NCBI RefSeq assembly: GCF_020525925.1
Contig: NZ_CP084876.1
Coordinates: 3,410,001-3,474,000, forward strand
Length of the DNA: 64,000 nt
Reading direction: 5' to 3'
Source of the DNA: Klebsiella quasipneumoniae subsp. quasipneumoniae
Lineage (GTDB): Bacteria; Pseudomonadota; Gammaproteobacteria; Enterobacterales; Enterobacteriaceae
This document shows positions 1-8,882 of this stretch, in pieces (positions within the stretch are counted from its first letter, which is position 1; every line of letters begins with the position of its first letter). The notes beneath the pieces were generated by a model. That model saw only the letters and a program-made list of their open reading frames with translations, was not told the DNA's origin and ran no database searches. A program made the translations under genes and the position numbers.

Positions 1-72
1 ATTCAGTAACTGCACCCTGTCATAAGGATGCTGAGCCATGCGTTTGCCCAATGTTGTCGCTTTAAGTTCCAT
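1..72 (-). CDS. helD: DNA helicase IV, 5' end only (partial)
   Basis: The minus strand from position 72 reads MELKATTLGKRMAQHPYDR..., which matches the known N-terminus of HelD, a UvrD/Rep-like superfamily 1 3'-5' DNA helicase. Only the first 24 codons lie in the window; the gene runs off the left edge. It is divergent from yccF, as in E. coli. No helicase motif lies in this part, so the call rests on the N-terminal match and on synteny. No strong Shine-Dalgarno sequence is visible before the ATG. Confidence 0.85.
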   Translation of the reverse strand, partial: MELKATTLGKRMAQHPYDRVQLLN

Positions 73-196
73 ATAATGTCGATTTTCAATCAGGGTGGAT
101 TGTTTTTCAGTTTAACCGCCCCGGACCAGGTGCTCCAGCGCAAAAAAACGTTACAATTGTCAGGTCTTATTATCCACAGGGCAAAACCGAGGCTTT

Positions 197-643
197 ATGC
201 GTACCATTCTGAATATTTTGAACTTTATCCTTGGCGGTTTCGCCACCACTTTAGGCTGGCTGCTCGCCACCCTGGTCAGCATTATGCTGATCGTCACGCT
301 GCCGCTGACTCGTTCCTGCTGGGAAATCACTCGCCTTTCGTTATTTCCTTATGGTAACGAGGCGATTCATGTTGATGAGCTCGAGCCAGGTCGCCAAAAC
401 AGCCTGCTGAACGCCGGCGGCACCATCCTGAACATTCTGTGGTTCATTTTTTTCGGCTGGTGGTTGTGCCTGATGCATATTTTCAGCGGCATCGCCCAAT
501 GCCTGACTATCATTGGCATCCCGGTGGGGATCGCTAATTTTAAAATCGCCGCCATCGCCCTCTGGCCGGTGGGTCGCCGGGTCGTCTCTGTGGAAACCGC
601 GCGCGCCGCGCGCGAAGCCAATGCGCGTCGTCGCTTTCAGTAA
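197..643 (+). CDS. yccF: YccF family inner membrane protein
   Basis: A 148-residue protein, the usual YccF length. Two hydrophobic blocks (about residues 5-35 and 75-125) are each followed by a conserved LPLTR or GIPVG-type turn, typical of the YccF domain duplicated in this family. It is an integral inner membrane protein of unknown function. The ATG at 197 follows a GAGG sequence. It is probably cotranscribed with yccS 17 nt downstream, the conserved enterobacterial arrangement. Confidence 0.9.
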   Translation: MRTILNILNFILGGFATTLGWLLATLVSIMLIVTLPLTRSCWEITRLSLFPYGNEAIHVDELEPGRQNSLLNAGGTILNILWFIFFGWWLCLMHIFSGIAQCLTIIGIPVGIANFKIAAIALWPVGRRVVSVETARAAREANARRRFQ

Positions 644-660
644 CCGAACGGAACACGGAC

Positions 661-2796
661 ATGATTAGCCCCCTGCTACGCCGCTACACCTGGAACAGCG
701 CCTGGCTTTATAACGTACGCATTTTTATTGCGCTCTGCGGCACGACGTTGTTTCCCTGGTGGATCGGCGAAGTCAAACTGACCATCCCCCTCACCCTCGG
801 CGTCGTGGCCGCGGCGCTGACCGACCTTGATGACCGTCTGGCGGGCCGTCTGCGCAACCTCGCCATTACTCTGGTTTGCTTTTTTATCGCCTCCGCCTCC
901 GTGGAGCTGCTGTTTCCGTGGCCGCCGCTGTTTGCCCTTGGTCTGACCGTGTCTACCATCGGCTTTATTTTGCTTGGCGGCCTCGGACAGCGCTATGCGA
1001 CCATTGCCTTCGGCGCCCTGCTTATCGCCATCTACACCATGCTCGGCGTCACGCTGTACGATCACTGGTATCTGCAGCCGTTGTTCCTGCTGGCGGGAGC
1101 CGTGTGGTACAACCTGCTGACGTTGTCCGGCCATCTGCTTTTTCCAATTCGTCCACTGCAGGACAACCTGGCGCGTAGCTATGAGCAACTGGCCCGCTAT
1201 CTGGAGCTCAAATCCCGGCTGTTTGATCCAGACCTTGAGGATGAGAGCCAGGCGCCGCTGTACGATCTGGCCCTCGCCAACGGCCAACTGGTGGCGACCC
1301 TTAACCAAACCAAGGTCTCACTGTTGACCCGACTACGAGGCGACCGGGGACAGCGTGGTACTCGTCGTACGCTGCAGTATTACTTTGTGGCCCAGGATAT
1401 TCATGAACGCGCCAGCTCATCGCATATTCAGTACCAGACCCTGCGCGACCAGTTCCGCTACAGCGATGTGATGTTCCGTTTCCAGCGCATGCTTTCGATG
1501 CAGGCGCAGGCCTGCCAGAAACTCTCGCGGGCGATTCTGCTGCGCGAACCCTATCAACATGATGCCCATTTCGAACGGGCGTTTATGCATCTCGATGCGG
1601 CACTTGAGCGCGTACGCGCCAGCGGCGCATCCGATGAGCAGCTCAACGCCCTTGGCTATTTACTCAATAACCTGCGCGCCATTGATGCTCAGCTGGCCAC
1701 GATTGAATCGGTGCAAACCACCGCGCCCGCCGGGAGTAATACAGAGACGCTGCTGGCCGACGACAGGCTAGGCGGACTGAACGATATCTGGCTGCGCCTG
1801 CAGCGCAATATGTCGCCAGAGTCAGCCCTCTTTCGCCACGCGGTGCGTATGTCGCTGGTGCTCTGCGCCGGCTATGCCTTTATCCAGTTTACCGGGCTTC
1901 AGCACGGCTACTGGATCCTGCTGACCAGTTTGTTCGTCTGTCAGCCGAACTATAACGCCACCCGCCATCGCCTGGCGTTGCGGATCATCGGCACGCTGGT
2001 CGGGGTGGCGATCGGCCTGCCGGTCCTCCTGCTGGTACCGTCGGTTGAAGGGCAGCTGCTGCTGATCGTCCTCACCGGCGTGCTGTTCTTCGCCTTTCGT
2101 AACGTGCAGTACGCCCATGCCACCATGTTTATTACGCTGCTGGTGCTGCTGTGCTTTAACCTGCTTGGCGAAGGTTTTGAAGTCGCGCTGCCGCGCATCA
2201 TTGATACGCTGATCGGCTGCGCCATCGCCTGGGCGGCGGTCAGCTTCATCTGGCCGGACTGGAAATTCCGCAACCTGCCGCGGGCGCTGGACCGGGCGCT
2301 AAACGCGAACTGCCGTTATCTGGATGCCATCCTGGAGCAGTACCACCAGGGGCGCGACAACCGGCTGGCCTACCGTGTCGCACGCCGTGACGCCTACAAC
2401 CGCGATGCGGAGCTGGCTTCCGTCGTCTCGAACTTGTCGACGGAACCACGGGCGGATGCCGCCCAGCGTGAGACCGCCTTTCGCCTGCTGTGCCTCAATC
2501 ATACCTTCACCAGCTACATTTCCGCTCTCGGCGCGCATCGGGAAAAACTGTCCACGCCGGACATCCTCGCCCTGCTCGATGATGCGGTCTGCTATGTCGA
2601 TGATGCCCTGCATCATACCCCAGCGGATGAACAGCGAGTGCAGAAGGCGTTGACCAGCTTGCAAAGCCGGATCCACCATCTGGAGCCTCGCGCGGACAGT
2701 AAAGAGCCCCTGGTGTTACAGCAGATTGGCCTGCTGCTGGCGCTGTTGCCTGAAATCTGCCGCCTGCAGCAGCGGGTACACGCTCAAACGGAATAA
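661..2796 (+). CDS. yccS: YccS/FUSC family inner membrane protein, putative efflux or exporter
   Basis: A 711-residue protein. It has an N-terminal bundle of membrane segments (about residues 15-165), a long soluble middle (about 165-395), a second membrane bundle (about 395-525) and a soluble C-terminus. This is the architecture of the FUSC family, which includes AaeB-like aromatic acid exporters. The substrate of YccS itself is not established. It follows yccF closely, suggesting an operon, and its end faces the end of tfoX with only 10 nt between them. Confidence 0.9.
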   Translation: MISPLLRRYTWNSAWLYNVRIFIALCGTTLFPWWIGEVKLTIPLTLGVVAAALTDLDDRLAGRLRNLAITLVCFFIASASVELLFPWPPLFALGLTVSTIGFILLGGLGQRYATIAFGALLIAIYTMLGVTLYDHWYLQPLFLLAGAVWYNLLTLSGHLLFPIRPLQDNLARSYEQLARYLELKSRLFDPDLEDESQAPLYDLALANGQLVATLNQTKVSLLTRLRGDRGQRGTRRTLQYYFVAQDIHERASSSHIQYQTLRDQFRYSDVMFRFQRMLSMQAQACQKLSRAILLREPYQHDAHFERAFMHLDAALERVRASGASDEQLNALGYLLNNLRAIDAQLATIESVQTTAPAGSNTETLLADDRLGGLNDIWLRLQRNMSPESALFRHAVRMSLVLCAGYAFIQFTGLQHGYWILLTSLFVCQPNYNATRHRLALRIIGTLVGVAIGLPVLLLVPSVEGQLLLIVLTGVLFFAFRNVQYAHATMFITLLVLLCFNLLGEGFEVALPRIIDTLIGCAIAWAAVSFIWPDWKFRNLPRALDRALNANCRYLDAILEQYHQGRDNRLAYRVARRDAYNRDAELASVVSNLSTEPRADAAQRETAFRLLCLNHTFTSYISALGAHREKLSTPDILALLDDAVCYVDDALHHTPADEQRVQKALTSLQSRIHHLEPRADSKEPLVLQQIGLLLALLPEICRLQQRVHAQTE

Positions 2797-2806
2797 CCGT
2801 TGTCCA

Positions 2807-3403
2807 TTAGCGCGCAGACGCCCATTCCAGAAGCTCCTGACGCCGTGGCGTCGGGAGCGCGGCGGCATGAACGCCAACGATAGCCCCCTCCAGCGCCAGC
2901 AAGACGTTGTGCGATAGAGAAGCATTGTTCTCGCGCAGCTTTAGCCAGGCCTGGCGGGCGCCCACCTCCCGTAGTGCTAACACGTCTGGAATGCCCGAGT
3001 GAATCAGCTGCAATTCCATATGAAAGCTGATATTGGGTAAATCCTTCAGGCGTCCCGACGACCGGCGGCGATATTTTTCACGCTGGGCGCTCTGCCACGA
3101 CATCAGCGACAAGCGGAAAAGCTGTTTCTCATCGCGCCACAAGGCATCGTCGATTTGATAATACTTTAGCGGCACGATGCGCCCGTGTCGGCGCAGCATC
3201 AATAAAGGATTATGGTGTTCTACCCGATAGGCAGCGCTCTGCTCGCAGGCCTTTAGATAAATATTCTCCTCTGCCACCATCGCAAACACGGTATCTTCGA
3301 TAGCCAGGCTGTAGCCGCCAAACAGAGGGCGAGAGTGAAGTTGACCCAGCGGAGAGACGCAGGCCTGAAATTGCGGGAGCCGCGGACATACGAGTTTTCT
3401 CAT
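2807..3403 (-). CDS. sxy: TfoX/Sxy family competence regulator
   Basis: A 198-residue protein with an N-terminal TfoX domain (motif RPLFGGYSLAIEDTVFAMV) and a C-terminal TfoX domain ending LEGAIVGVHAAALPTPRRQELLEWA, as in E. coli Sxy. Sxy acts with CRP at CRP-S sites to switch on DNA-uptake genes. I chose the ATG at 3403 because AAGGA sits 6 nt before it; the in-frame ATG seven codons upstream overlaps that ribosome binding site. It is divergent from sulA, as in E. coli. The N-terminus differs from the E. coli protein. Another competence-type gene, comEC, lies near 57 kb. Confidence 0.9.
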   Translation of the reverse strand: MRKLVCPRLPQFQACVSPLGQLHSRPLFGGYSLAIEDTVFAMVAEENIYLKACEQSAAYRVEHHNPLLMLRRHGRIVPLKYYQIDDALWRDEKQLFRLSLMSWQSAQREKYRRRSSGRLKDLPNISFHMELQLIHSGIPDVLALREVGARQAWLKLRENNASLSHNVLLALEGAIVGVHAAALPTPRRQELLEWASAR

Positions 3404-3751
3404 GATCATTCCTTTGTGAATCATGTAATTAAACTTAAGTTGTTAACGGATCCGCTAAGGGAAAACATAAGGGACTTCCCTGACAGCAGCAAGATGATTT
3501 TTGCCTGCTTTTCCACCAGAACGCGGTTTTGCGAGACGCTTTCAGAAAATTGCAGCTGTTGCTGCAACTGGCAGACAGGAGAAAAAGGATTAGTCGGTGT
3601 TAAGGATGGTGTTGCGAGTAGCCGCAAACCTGTACCGTCAGGATGGCTGAAAGCGATTAAATTTCCACCAGCAAAATGACAAATTGCGGTTGATCTTTTC
3701 CCCTGGTGGATATACTGTATATGCATACAGTAACTACAGGCGGGATAGACT
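3404..3751. other. sxy-sulA divergent intergenic region
   Basis: This 348-nt stretch holds the untranslated leader of sxy (minus strand) and the promoter of sulA (plus strand). A perfect 7-bp inverted repeat with a 4-nt loop, TTGCAGC-TGTT-GCTGCAA, lies at 3550-3567, about 150 nt upstream of the sxy start. The SOS operator is at 3713-3732. I see no convincing coding sequence. Confidence 0.6.
3690..3732 (+). promoter_or_regulatory. sulA promoter with LexA operator (SOS box)
   Basis: TACTGTATATGCATACAGTA at 3713-3732 is a near-perfect LexA box: CTGT and ACAG half-sites with the standard 8-nt AT-rich centre. A -35-like TTGATC lies at 3690-3695. With a 17-nt spacer the -10 (TACTGT, 3713-3718) falls inside the box, so bound LexA would block RNA polymerase. 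sulA starts 20 nt downstream. Confidence 0.93.
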
Positions 3752-4261
3752 ATGTTTACTTCAGCTCATGCAAACCGTTCAGCACAGGCCTCTGCTCCGG
3801 CAGCCCACTACGCTCATCGTTCTGGCGAACAGGCCGCCAATGGGCTGATCAGTGAAATTGTCTATCGTGAAGATCAACCCATGATGACACAGTTGTTGTT
3901 GCTACCTTTATTACAGCAGTTGGGTCAACAGTCTCGCTGGCAGCTGTGGCTTACGCCGCAGCAAAAGCTTAGCCGCGAGTGGGTTCAGTCCGCCGGTCTG
4001 CCGCTGTCTAAGGTCATGCAAATTAGCCAGCTCTCCCCCAGTCACACTTTAGACTCGATGATCCGCGCCCTGCGTACCGGTAACTATAGTGTGGTTATCT
4101 GCTGGCTTGCGGAGGAGTTAACCGCTGACGAACATGAGCGTCTGGTGCATGCAGCCCAGGAAGGCTGCGCGATGGGATTCATCATGCGCCCGGTCCGAAA
4201 TCAGGGCACGCTCGGCAGACAACTCAGCGGGCTAAAAATTCACTCAAATTTGTATCATTGA
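3752..4261 (+). CDS. sulA: SOS-induced cell division inhibitor SulA
   Basis: 169 residues, the standard SulA length. The conserved core (about residues 60-150) includes the stretch [26 protein letters not shown] and the [15 protein letters not shown] motif, which fit the SulA fold that binds FtsZ and stops its polymerisation during DNA damage. Its C-terminal tail ends in Tyr-His, the Lon recognition feature known from E. coli SulA. The LexA operator immediately upstream confirms SOS control. It lies upstream of ompA, as in other enterobacteria. Confidence 0.96.
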   Translation: MFTSAHANRSAQASAPAAHYAHRSGEQAANGLISEIVYREDQPMMTQLLLLPLLQQLGQQSRWQLWLTPQQKLSREWVQSAGLPLSKVMQISQLSPSHTLDSMIRALRTGNYSVVICWLAEELTADEHERLVHAAQEGCAMGFIMRPVRNQGTLGRQLSGLKIHSNLYH

Positions 4262-4336
4262 GTGAAATTAGGATTATTCCTGGAATTTTTTTTACCGGTA
4301 GTAATGGCACAGCGTTTTTTAAGGTCTTTTTCGCGG

Positions 4337-4370
4337 AATGCCTGCCACACGGGCATTTGTGCCTTTTTTT
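4337..4370 (+). terminator. possible sulA terminator
   Basis: AATGCC (4337-4342) can pair with GGCATT (4352-4357). Alternatively, a shorter GGCA-TTTG-TGCC stem abuts a run of seven T (4364-4370). The second form looks like a weak intrinsic terminator downstream of sulA. Confidence 0.45.
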
Positions 4371-4448
4371 CGTGTACGAAAATCAACCATATTTGTTAAA
4401 TATTGTGTACACAACCCTTTTTTTTCATATGCCTGACAGAGTTCACAC

Positions 4449-4476
4449 TTGTAAGTTTCGAACTAAGTTGTAGACT
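4449..4476 (+). promoter_or_regulatory. ompA promoter
   Basis: A -35-like TTGTAA (4449-4454) and -10-like TAGACT (4471-4476), separated by 16 nt, lie just before the stretch that corresponds to the start of the E. coli ompA transcript. The placement rests on similarity to the E. coli region. Confidence 0.6.
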
Positions 4477-4613
4477 TTACATCGCCAGGGGTGATCGGCT
4501 TACGCTGCATGTATCAGCATAGTTAACAACAAGTCACGCCCCCGGTGAAGGATTTAACCGTGAGGTCTTTTGTAACTTCATGGCGAATTTTGGATGATAA
4601 TGAGGCGCAAAAA

Positions 4614-5684
4614 ATGAAAAAGACAGCTATCGCGATTGCAGTGGCACTGGCTGGCTTCGCTACCGTAGCGCAGGCCGCTCCGAAAGATAACACCTGGTAT
4701 GCAGGTGGTAAACTGGGTTGGTCCCAGTATCACGACACCGGTTTCTACGGTAACGGTTTCCAGGGCAACAATGGTCCGACCCGTAACGATCAGCTCGGTG
4801 CTGGTGCGTTCGGTGGTTACCAGGTTAACCCGTACCTCGGTTTCGAAATGGGTTACGACTGGCTGGGCCGTATGGCATATAAAGGCAGCGTTGACAACGG
4901 TGCTTTCAAAGCTCAGGGCGTTCAGCTGACCGCTAAACTGGGTTACCCGATCACTGACGATCTGGACATCTACACCCGTCTGGGCGGCATGGTTTGGCGC
5001 GCTGACTCCAAAGGCAACTACGCTTCTACCGGCGTTTCCCGTAGCGAACACGACACTGGCGTTTCCCCAGTATTTGCTGGCGGCGTAGAGTGGGCTGTTA
5101 CTCGTGACATCGCTACCCGTCTGGAATACCAGTGGGTTAACAACATCGGCGACGCGGGCACTGTGGGTACCCGTCCTGATAACGGCATGCTGAGCCTGGG
5201 CGTTTCCTACCGTTTCGGTCAGGAAGATGCTGCACCGGTTGTAGCTCCGGCTCCGGCTCCGGCTCCGGAAGTGGCGACCAAGCACTTCACCCTGAAGTCT
5301 GACGTACTGTTCAACTTCAACAAAGCAACCCTGAAACCGGAAGGTCAGCAGGCTCTGGATCAGCTGTACACCCAGCTGAGCAACATGGATCCGAAAGACG
5401 GTTCCGCTGTTGTTCTGGGCTACACCGACCGCATCGGTTCCGAAGCTTACAACCAGCAGCTGTCTGAGAAACGTGCTCAGTCCGTTGTTGACTACCTGGT
5501 TGCTAAAGGCATCCCGGCTGGCAAAATCTCCGCTCGCGGCATGGGTGAATCCAACCCGGTTACTGGCAACACCTGTGACAACGTGAAAGCTCGCGCTGCC
5601 CTGATCGACTGCCTGGCTCCGGATCGTCGTGTAGAGATCGAAGTTAAAGGCTACAAAGAAGTTGTAACTCAGCCTGCGGCTTAA
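4614..5684 (+). CDS. ompA: Outer membrane protein A
   Basis: 356 residues. A 21-residue signal peptide ([21 protein letters not shown]) precedes mature APKDNTW. An eight-stranded beta-barrel follows to about residue 195, then a Pro/Ala hinge (PAPAPAPE) and a C-terminal OmpA-like peptidoglycan-binding domain with [18 protein letters not shown] and a Cys pair near the end ([13 protein letters not shown]). It anchors the outer membrane to peptidoglycan. I start at 4614, not at the upstream in-frame ATG, because of the signal peptide and the TGAGG 8 nt before. Surface loops look Klebsiella-like. Codon use is highly biased, as expected for an abundant protein. Confidence 0.98.
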   Translation: MKKTAIAIAVALAGFATVAQAAPKDNTWYAGGKLGWSQYHDTGFYGNGFQGNNGPTRNDQLGAGAFGGYQVNPYLGFEMGYDWLGRMAYKGSVDNGAFKAQGVQLTAKLGYPITDDLDIYTRLGGMVWRADSKGNYASTGVSRSEHDTGVSPVFAGGVEWAVTRDIATRLEYQWVNNIGDAGTVGTRPDNGMLSLGVSYRFGQEDAAPVVAPAPAPAPEVATKHFTLKSDVLFNFNKATLKPEGQQALDQLYTQLSNMDPKDGSAVVLGYTDRIGSEAYNQQLSEKRAQSVVDYLVAKGIPAGKISARGMGESNPVTGNTCDNVKARAALIDCLAPDRRVEIEVKGYKEVVTQPAA

Positions 5685-5697
5685 GTTACAACTGATG

Positions 5698-5724
5698 AAA
5701 AAACCCGCTTCGGCGGGTTTTTTT
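5698..5724 (+). terminator. ompA intrinsic terminator
   Basis: AAACCCGC-TTCG-GCGGGTTT (5701-5720) forms a perfect 8-bp stem with a stable UUCG loop followed by T residues, 16 nt after the ompA stop. Confidence 0.95.
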
Positions 5725-5830
5725 ATGTCTTCTCGCTCGCTTTAGCGGCTAAAGACTGAAGGCCGTTAGAGGCGGATAATAGCCTGTGTGGAGCGACCTG
5801 CGCCTTAGTCACCACTGAACGGGCAGCCCG

Positions 5831-6283
5831 CTACTCCTTACCTAACAGAACCTGCAGATCGTGCTTCAGGCTCGACATTTTGCTGGCATACTTCTCTTTA
5901 TGCTCAGCATCCTCAATCAGCTGGACGATGGTTTCGGACAAGGTTTTCCCTCGCCTCTGCGCCAGACCGGCAAGGCGCTGCCAGACGACAAACTCAAGGT
6001 CGATCGACTTCTTACGCGTATGCTGATGCTCGGCGTTAAAATGGCGTTTCCGTCGCGCACGGATGGTCTGTTTCATGCGGTTCATCAGCGCCGGATTCAT
6101 ATGCTGCTCAATCCAGGCATGCACCAGCACAGGTTCATTCTCGAGCGTCAGCAAGTCATCTACCGCAGCTTGCGCAGCGCTGGCCTCAATGTAGCGGGTA
6201 ATCAGCTCACCTTCCCGGTGCTTCTTTACCAGATATTTCCATTTCCAGCCGCTTTCAAGATTTTCCAGTTGTTGATATTTCAT
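5831..6283 (-). CDS. matP: Ter macrodomain organiser MatP
   Basis: 150 residues, the standard MatP length, starting [26 protein letters not shown] and carrying a C-terminal ribbon-helix-helix segment (about residues 88-130, [29 protein letters not shown]). MatP binds matS sites and compacts the terminus region of the chromosome, delaying its segregation. The gene is convergent with ompA and divergent from lonB, its normal place. I did not recognise a matS site in this window. Confidence 0.96.
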
Positions 6284-6428
6284 TGCGATCTCAATGTGAC
6301 CGTGTAACTCATTTCAGGATATCAGTTTTTTCCTGATGTGCTGAATATAAATCATTATTCGTGAGGTGTATGGCCGGGTAATCATCGGGGTAGCCATAAT
6401 CCTCCGTGTGCTCAGACGCGGCATCAGG

Positions 6429-6434
6429 TATAAT
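6429..6434 (+). promoter_or_regulatory. -10 element for lonB
   Basis: A perfect TATAAT at 6429-6434 lies 34 nt before the lonB start, in the matP-lonB divergent gap. No good -35 is visible at the expected spacing. Confidence 0.5.
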
Positions 6435-6468
6435 TGCGCGCTTTACATCTAACTAAAAAACAGCGACT

Positions 6469-8226
6469 TTGACCATTACGAAACTGACCCGAACCGACCT
6501 TGCGCCTGATCTGGAACCTTACCAGGCGCTGTTTGCTCAAGCTGAACTCTCTCATCCGGCCCCCTCCCTCTCGGGCGATCTGCAGCCGCGGTTGTTCTAT
6601 GCGCTTGAGCAACTGCTGTACACCCCGGCAGTCTCCTCCTTCATTTTGGTGAAAGCCCCTGAGGAGCCGGAATATCTGCAATGGCTGGCGGCTGAAACTC
6701 GCACGCTGCACGAGCCTGCCGCACCGCTTCACGGAGTTCGCTATGAGGTTAACGGCGCTCACGTGACGCTCACGCCGGCGCAACGCGCTGAAGATAATTT
6801 TGCCAGTACCGCTCCGGTCGTGGCGGCCGATTGGCTGGAGGCGGAACAGCTGTTTGGCTGCGTACGCCAGTTTAACGGTGAAATCACACTCCAGCCAGGC
6901 CTGGTCCATCAGGCCAACGGCGGCGTGCTGGTGCTCTCACTACGCGCACTACTGGCGCAACCGCTGCTGTGGATGCGTCTGAAAAATATGGTGACCCGTC
7001 AGCGCTTTGACTGGCTCTCCATTGATGAATCACGGCCGCTGCCGGTCAGCATCCCTTCCATGCCGCTGAGCCTGAAAGTCATGCTGGTGGGCGAACGCGA
7101 ATCGCTGGCCGATTTCCAGGAAATGGAGCCAGAGCTCTCTGCCCAGGCTATCTATAGTGAGTATGAAGACACCCTGCAGTTTGCGGACGCCGATACGCTG
7201 AAGGCCTGGTGCCAGTGGGTATGGCAGAATGCGCAGCAGCTGGAGCTACCGGGCCCGGCGAGCGATGCCTGGCCACTGCTGATCGATGAAGGGACGCGCT
7301 ACACCGGCGACCAGGAGACCCTGCCGCTCAGCCCGCTATGGATAGCCCGCCAGCTGCGTGAGTCTGCCGCCTTCTGCGAAGGCGAAGAGATTACCGGCGA
7401 AGCGATGCAGACGATGCTGGCGCGCCGGGAGTGGCGTGAAGGCTACCTGGCGGAGCGTATGCAGGATGAAATCCTGCAGGAACAGATCCTGATTGAAACC
7501 GAAGGCGAATGCGTCGGGCAGATCAACGCCCTCTCAGTCATTGAATTCCCCGGTCATCCACGCGCCTTCGGCGAACCTTCGCGCATCAGCTGCGTCGTGC
7601 ACATTGGCGACGGCGAGTTTATCGACGTCGAACGCAAAGCCGAGCTGGGCGGCAACATCCATGCGAAAGGCATGATGATCATGCAGGCTTTTCTGATGTC
7701 CGAGCTGGAGCTGGAGCAACAACTCCCCTTCTCCGCTTCGCTGACCTTTGAACAGTCCTACAGTGAAGTGGATGGCGACAGCGCCTCCATGGCGGAACTC
7801 TGCGCCTTAATCAGCGCGCTGGCCAACGTGCCGATTAATCAGAGCATCGCGATCACCGGCTCCGTCGACCAGTTTGGTCGTGTGCAGCCGGTCGGCGGAC
7901 TGAATGAAAAAATTGAAGGTTTCTTCACAATCTGTCAGCAGCGCGGCCTCACCGGAAAACAGGGCGTGATTATCCCTGCCGCCAACGTTCGCCACCTTAG
8001 TCTGACCCACGAGCTGCGTCAGGCCGTTGCCGACAATCAGTTTGCTATCTGGGCAATAGACGATATCACCGAAGCGCTGCCGATGTTGACCCAGCTGATG
8101 TGGGACGGTGAAGGACAGACGCTGCGACAAACCATTCAGGAGCGGATAGCGCAGGCGACCCAGCAGGAGACTCGCCATCGTTTTCCGTGGCCGCTACGCT
8201 GGTTAGGTGGGACAAGTTCTAACTGA
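6469..8226 (+). CDS. lonB: Lon-family protease LonB (YcbZ)
   Basis: 585 residues from a TTG start at 6469, chosen because MTITKLTRTDLAPD matches the family N-terminus and no upstream ATG fits. The C-terminal third is a Lon serine protease domain: Ser438 in DGDSASM and Lys481 in GGLNEKIEG form the Ser-Lys dyad, 43 residues apart as in Lon. The N-terminal half resembles a degenerate AAA region, and I see no clear Walker A motif. This matches the YcbZ/LonB subfamily, whose substrates are poorly known. The stop codon lies inside the FadR operator of fabA. Confidence 0.92.
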   Translation: MTITKLTRTDLAPDLEPYQALFAQAELSHPAPSLSGDLQPRLFYALEQLLYTPAVSSFILVKAPEEPEYLQWLAAETRTLHEPAAPLHGVRYEVNGAHVTLTPAQRAEDNFASTAPVVAADWLEAEQLFGCVRQFNGEITLQPGLVHQANGGVLVLSLRALLAQPLLWMRLKNMVTRQRFDWLSIDESRPLPVSIPSMPLSLKVMLVGERESLADFQEMEPELSAQAIYSEYEDTLQFADADTLKAWCQWVWQNAQQLELPGPASDAWPLLIDEGTRYTGDQETLPLSPLWIARQLRESAAFCEGEEITGEAMQTMLARREWREGYLAERMQDEILQEQILIETEGECVGQINALSVIEFPGHPRAFGEPSRISCVVHIGDGEFIDVERKAELGGNIHAKGMMIMQAFLMSELELEQQLPFSASLTFEQSYSEVDGDSASMAELCALISALANVPINQSIAITGSVDQFGRVQPVGGLNEKIEGFFTICQQRGLTGKQGVIIPAANVRHLSLTHELRQAVADNQFAIWAIDDITEALPMLTQLMWDGEGQTLRQTIQERIAQATQQETRHRFPWPLRWLGGTSSN

Positions 8227-8261
8227 TCGGACTTGTTCAGCTTACACGTGTTAGCTATCCT
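8221..8261 (+). promoter_or_regulatory. fabA promoter with FadR and FabR operators
   Basis: AACTGATCGGACTTGTT (8221-8237) equals the FadR activator site of E. coli fabA as I know it. AGCTTACACGTGTTAGCT (8239-8256) is the near-palindromic FabR repressor site, one base different from the E. coli copy. A -35-like TTGTTC (8234-8239) and -10-like TATCCT (8256-8261) are interleaved with them. FadR would activate and FabR repress unsaturated fatty acid synthesis. Confidence 0.88.
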
Positions 8262-8295
8262 GCGTCCCGAACTTAAAATAAGGCTTACTGAAAAC

Positions 8296-8814
8296 ATGGT
8301 AGATAAACGCGAATCCTATACAAAAGAAGATCTTCTTGCCTCTGGTCGTGGTGAACTGTTCGGCGCGAAAGGCCCGCAGTTGCCGGCGCCAAACATGCTG
8401 ATGATGGACCGCGTCATCAAAATGACCGAAACCGGTGGTAACTACGACAAAGGTTATGTTGAGGCCGAACTCGACATCAACCCGGACCTGTGGTTCTTCG
8501 GTTGCCACTTTATCGGCGATCCGGTGATGCCGGGCTGCCTGGGCCTGGATGCCATGTGGCAGCTGGTAGGTTTCTATCTCGGCTGGCTCGGCGGCGAAGG
8601 CAAAGGCCGTGCGTTGGGCGTTGGCGAAGTGAAATTCACGGGGCAGGTTCTGCCGACCGCGAAAAAAGTGACCTACCGCATCCACTTCAAACGCATCGTT
8701 AACCGTCGTCTGATTATGGGCCTTGCGGATGGAGAAGTGCTGGTTGACGATCGTCTGATCTACACCGCAAGCGATCTGAAAGTGGGTCTGTTCCAGGATA
8801 CTTCCGCTTTCTGA
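8296..8814 (+). CDS. fabA: 3-hydroxydecanoyl-ACP dehydratase/isomerase
   Basis: 172 residues. FabA dehydrates 3-hydroxydecanoyl-ACP and isomerises trans-2- to cis-3-decenoyl-ACP, the entry to unsaturated fatty acids in the cytoplasm. The active-site His71 (GCHFIGD) and Asp85 (GLDAMW) are present, equal to His70/Asp84 when the initiator Met is not counted. The hot-dog fold motif and full length are intact. The ATG at 8296 gives the family N-terminus [13 protein letters not shown]; the longer reading frame upstream runs through the operators. Confidence 0.98.
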   Translation: MVDKRESYTKEDLLASGRGELFGAKGPQLPAPNMLMMDRVIKMTETGGNYDKGYVEAELDINPDLWFFGCHFIGDPVMPGCLGLDAMWQLVGFYLGWLGGEGKGRALGVGEVKFTGQVLPTAKKVTYRIHFKRIVNRRLIMGLADGEVLVDDRLIYTASDLKVGLFQDTSAF

Positions 8815-8839
8815 TAACGTTCAGCAGCGATTAAAAGGC

Positions 8840-8870
8840 GAAGCCCCCGCTATGCGGAGGCTTCTTTTTT
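8840..8870 (+). terminator. fabA intrinsic terminator
   Basis: GAAGCC (8840-8845) pairs with GGCTTC (8859-8864), with a further CCGC/GCGG inner stem, and is followed by six T. Confidence 0.9.
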
Positions 8871-8882
8871 AAAGAGACAGTG

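Larger units (their letters stand above)
4262..4613 (+). other. sulA 3' region and ompA promoter and leader
   Basis: This 352-nt gap holds the end of the sulA transcript and the ompA promoter and long 5' untranslated region. The stretch GTTGTAGACTTTACATCGCC (4467-4486) and the later CCCGGTGAAGGATTTAACCG (4541-4560) match the E. coli ompA promoter and leader as I recall them; that leader is known for 5'-hairpin mRNA stabilisation and as the target of MicA near the ribosome binding site. No separate gene is visible. Confidence 0.75.

Noticed and set aside
28..357. A 109-codon plus-strand frame over the helD start and yccF
   Set aside because: It overlaps yccF in another frame; yccF is clearly the real gene.
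3404..3712. A CRP-S site for sxy autoregulation
   Set aside because: I looked for a CRP-like palindrome in the sxy upstream region and found no convincing match by eye.
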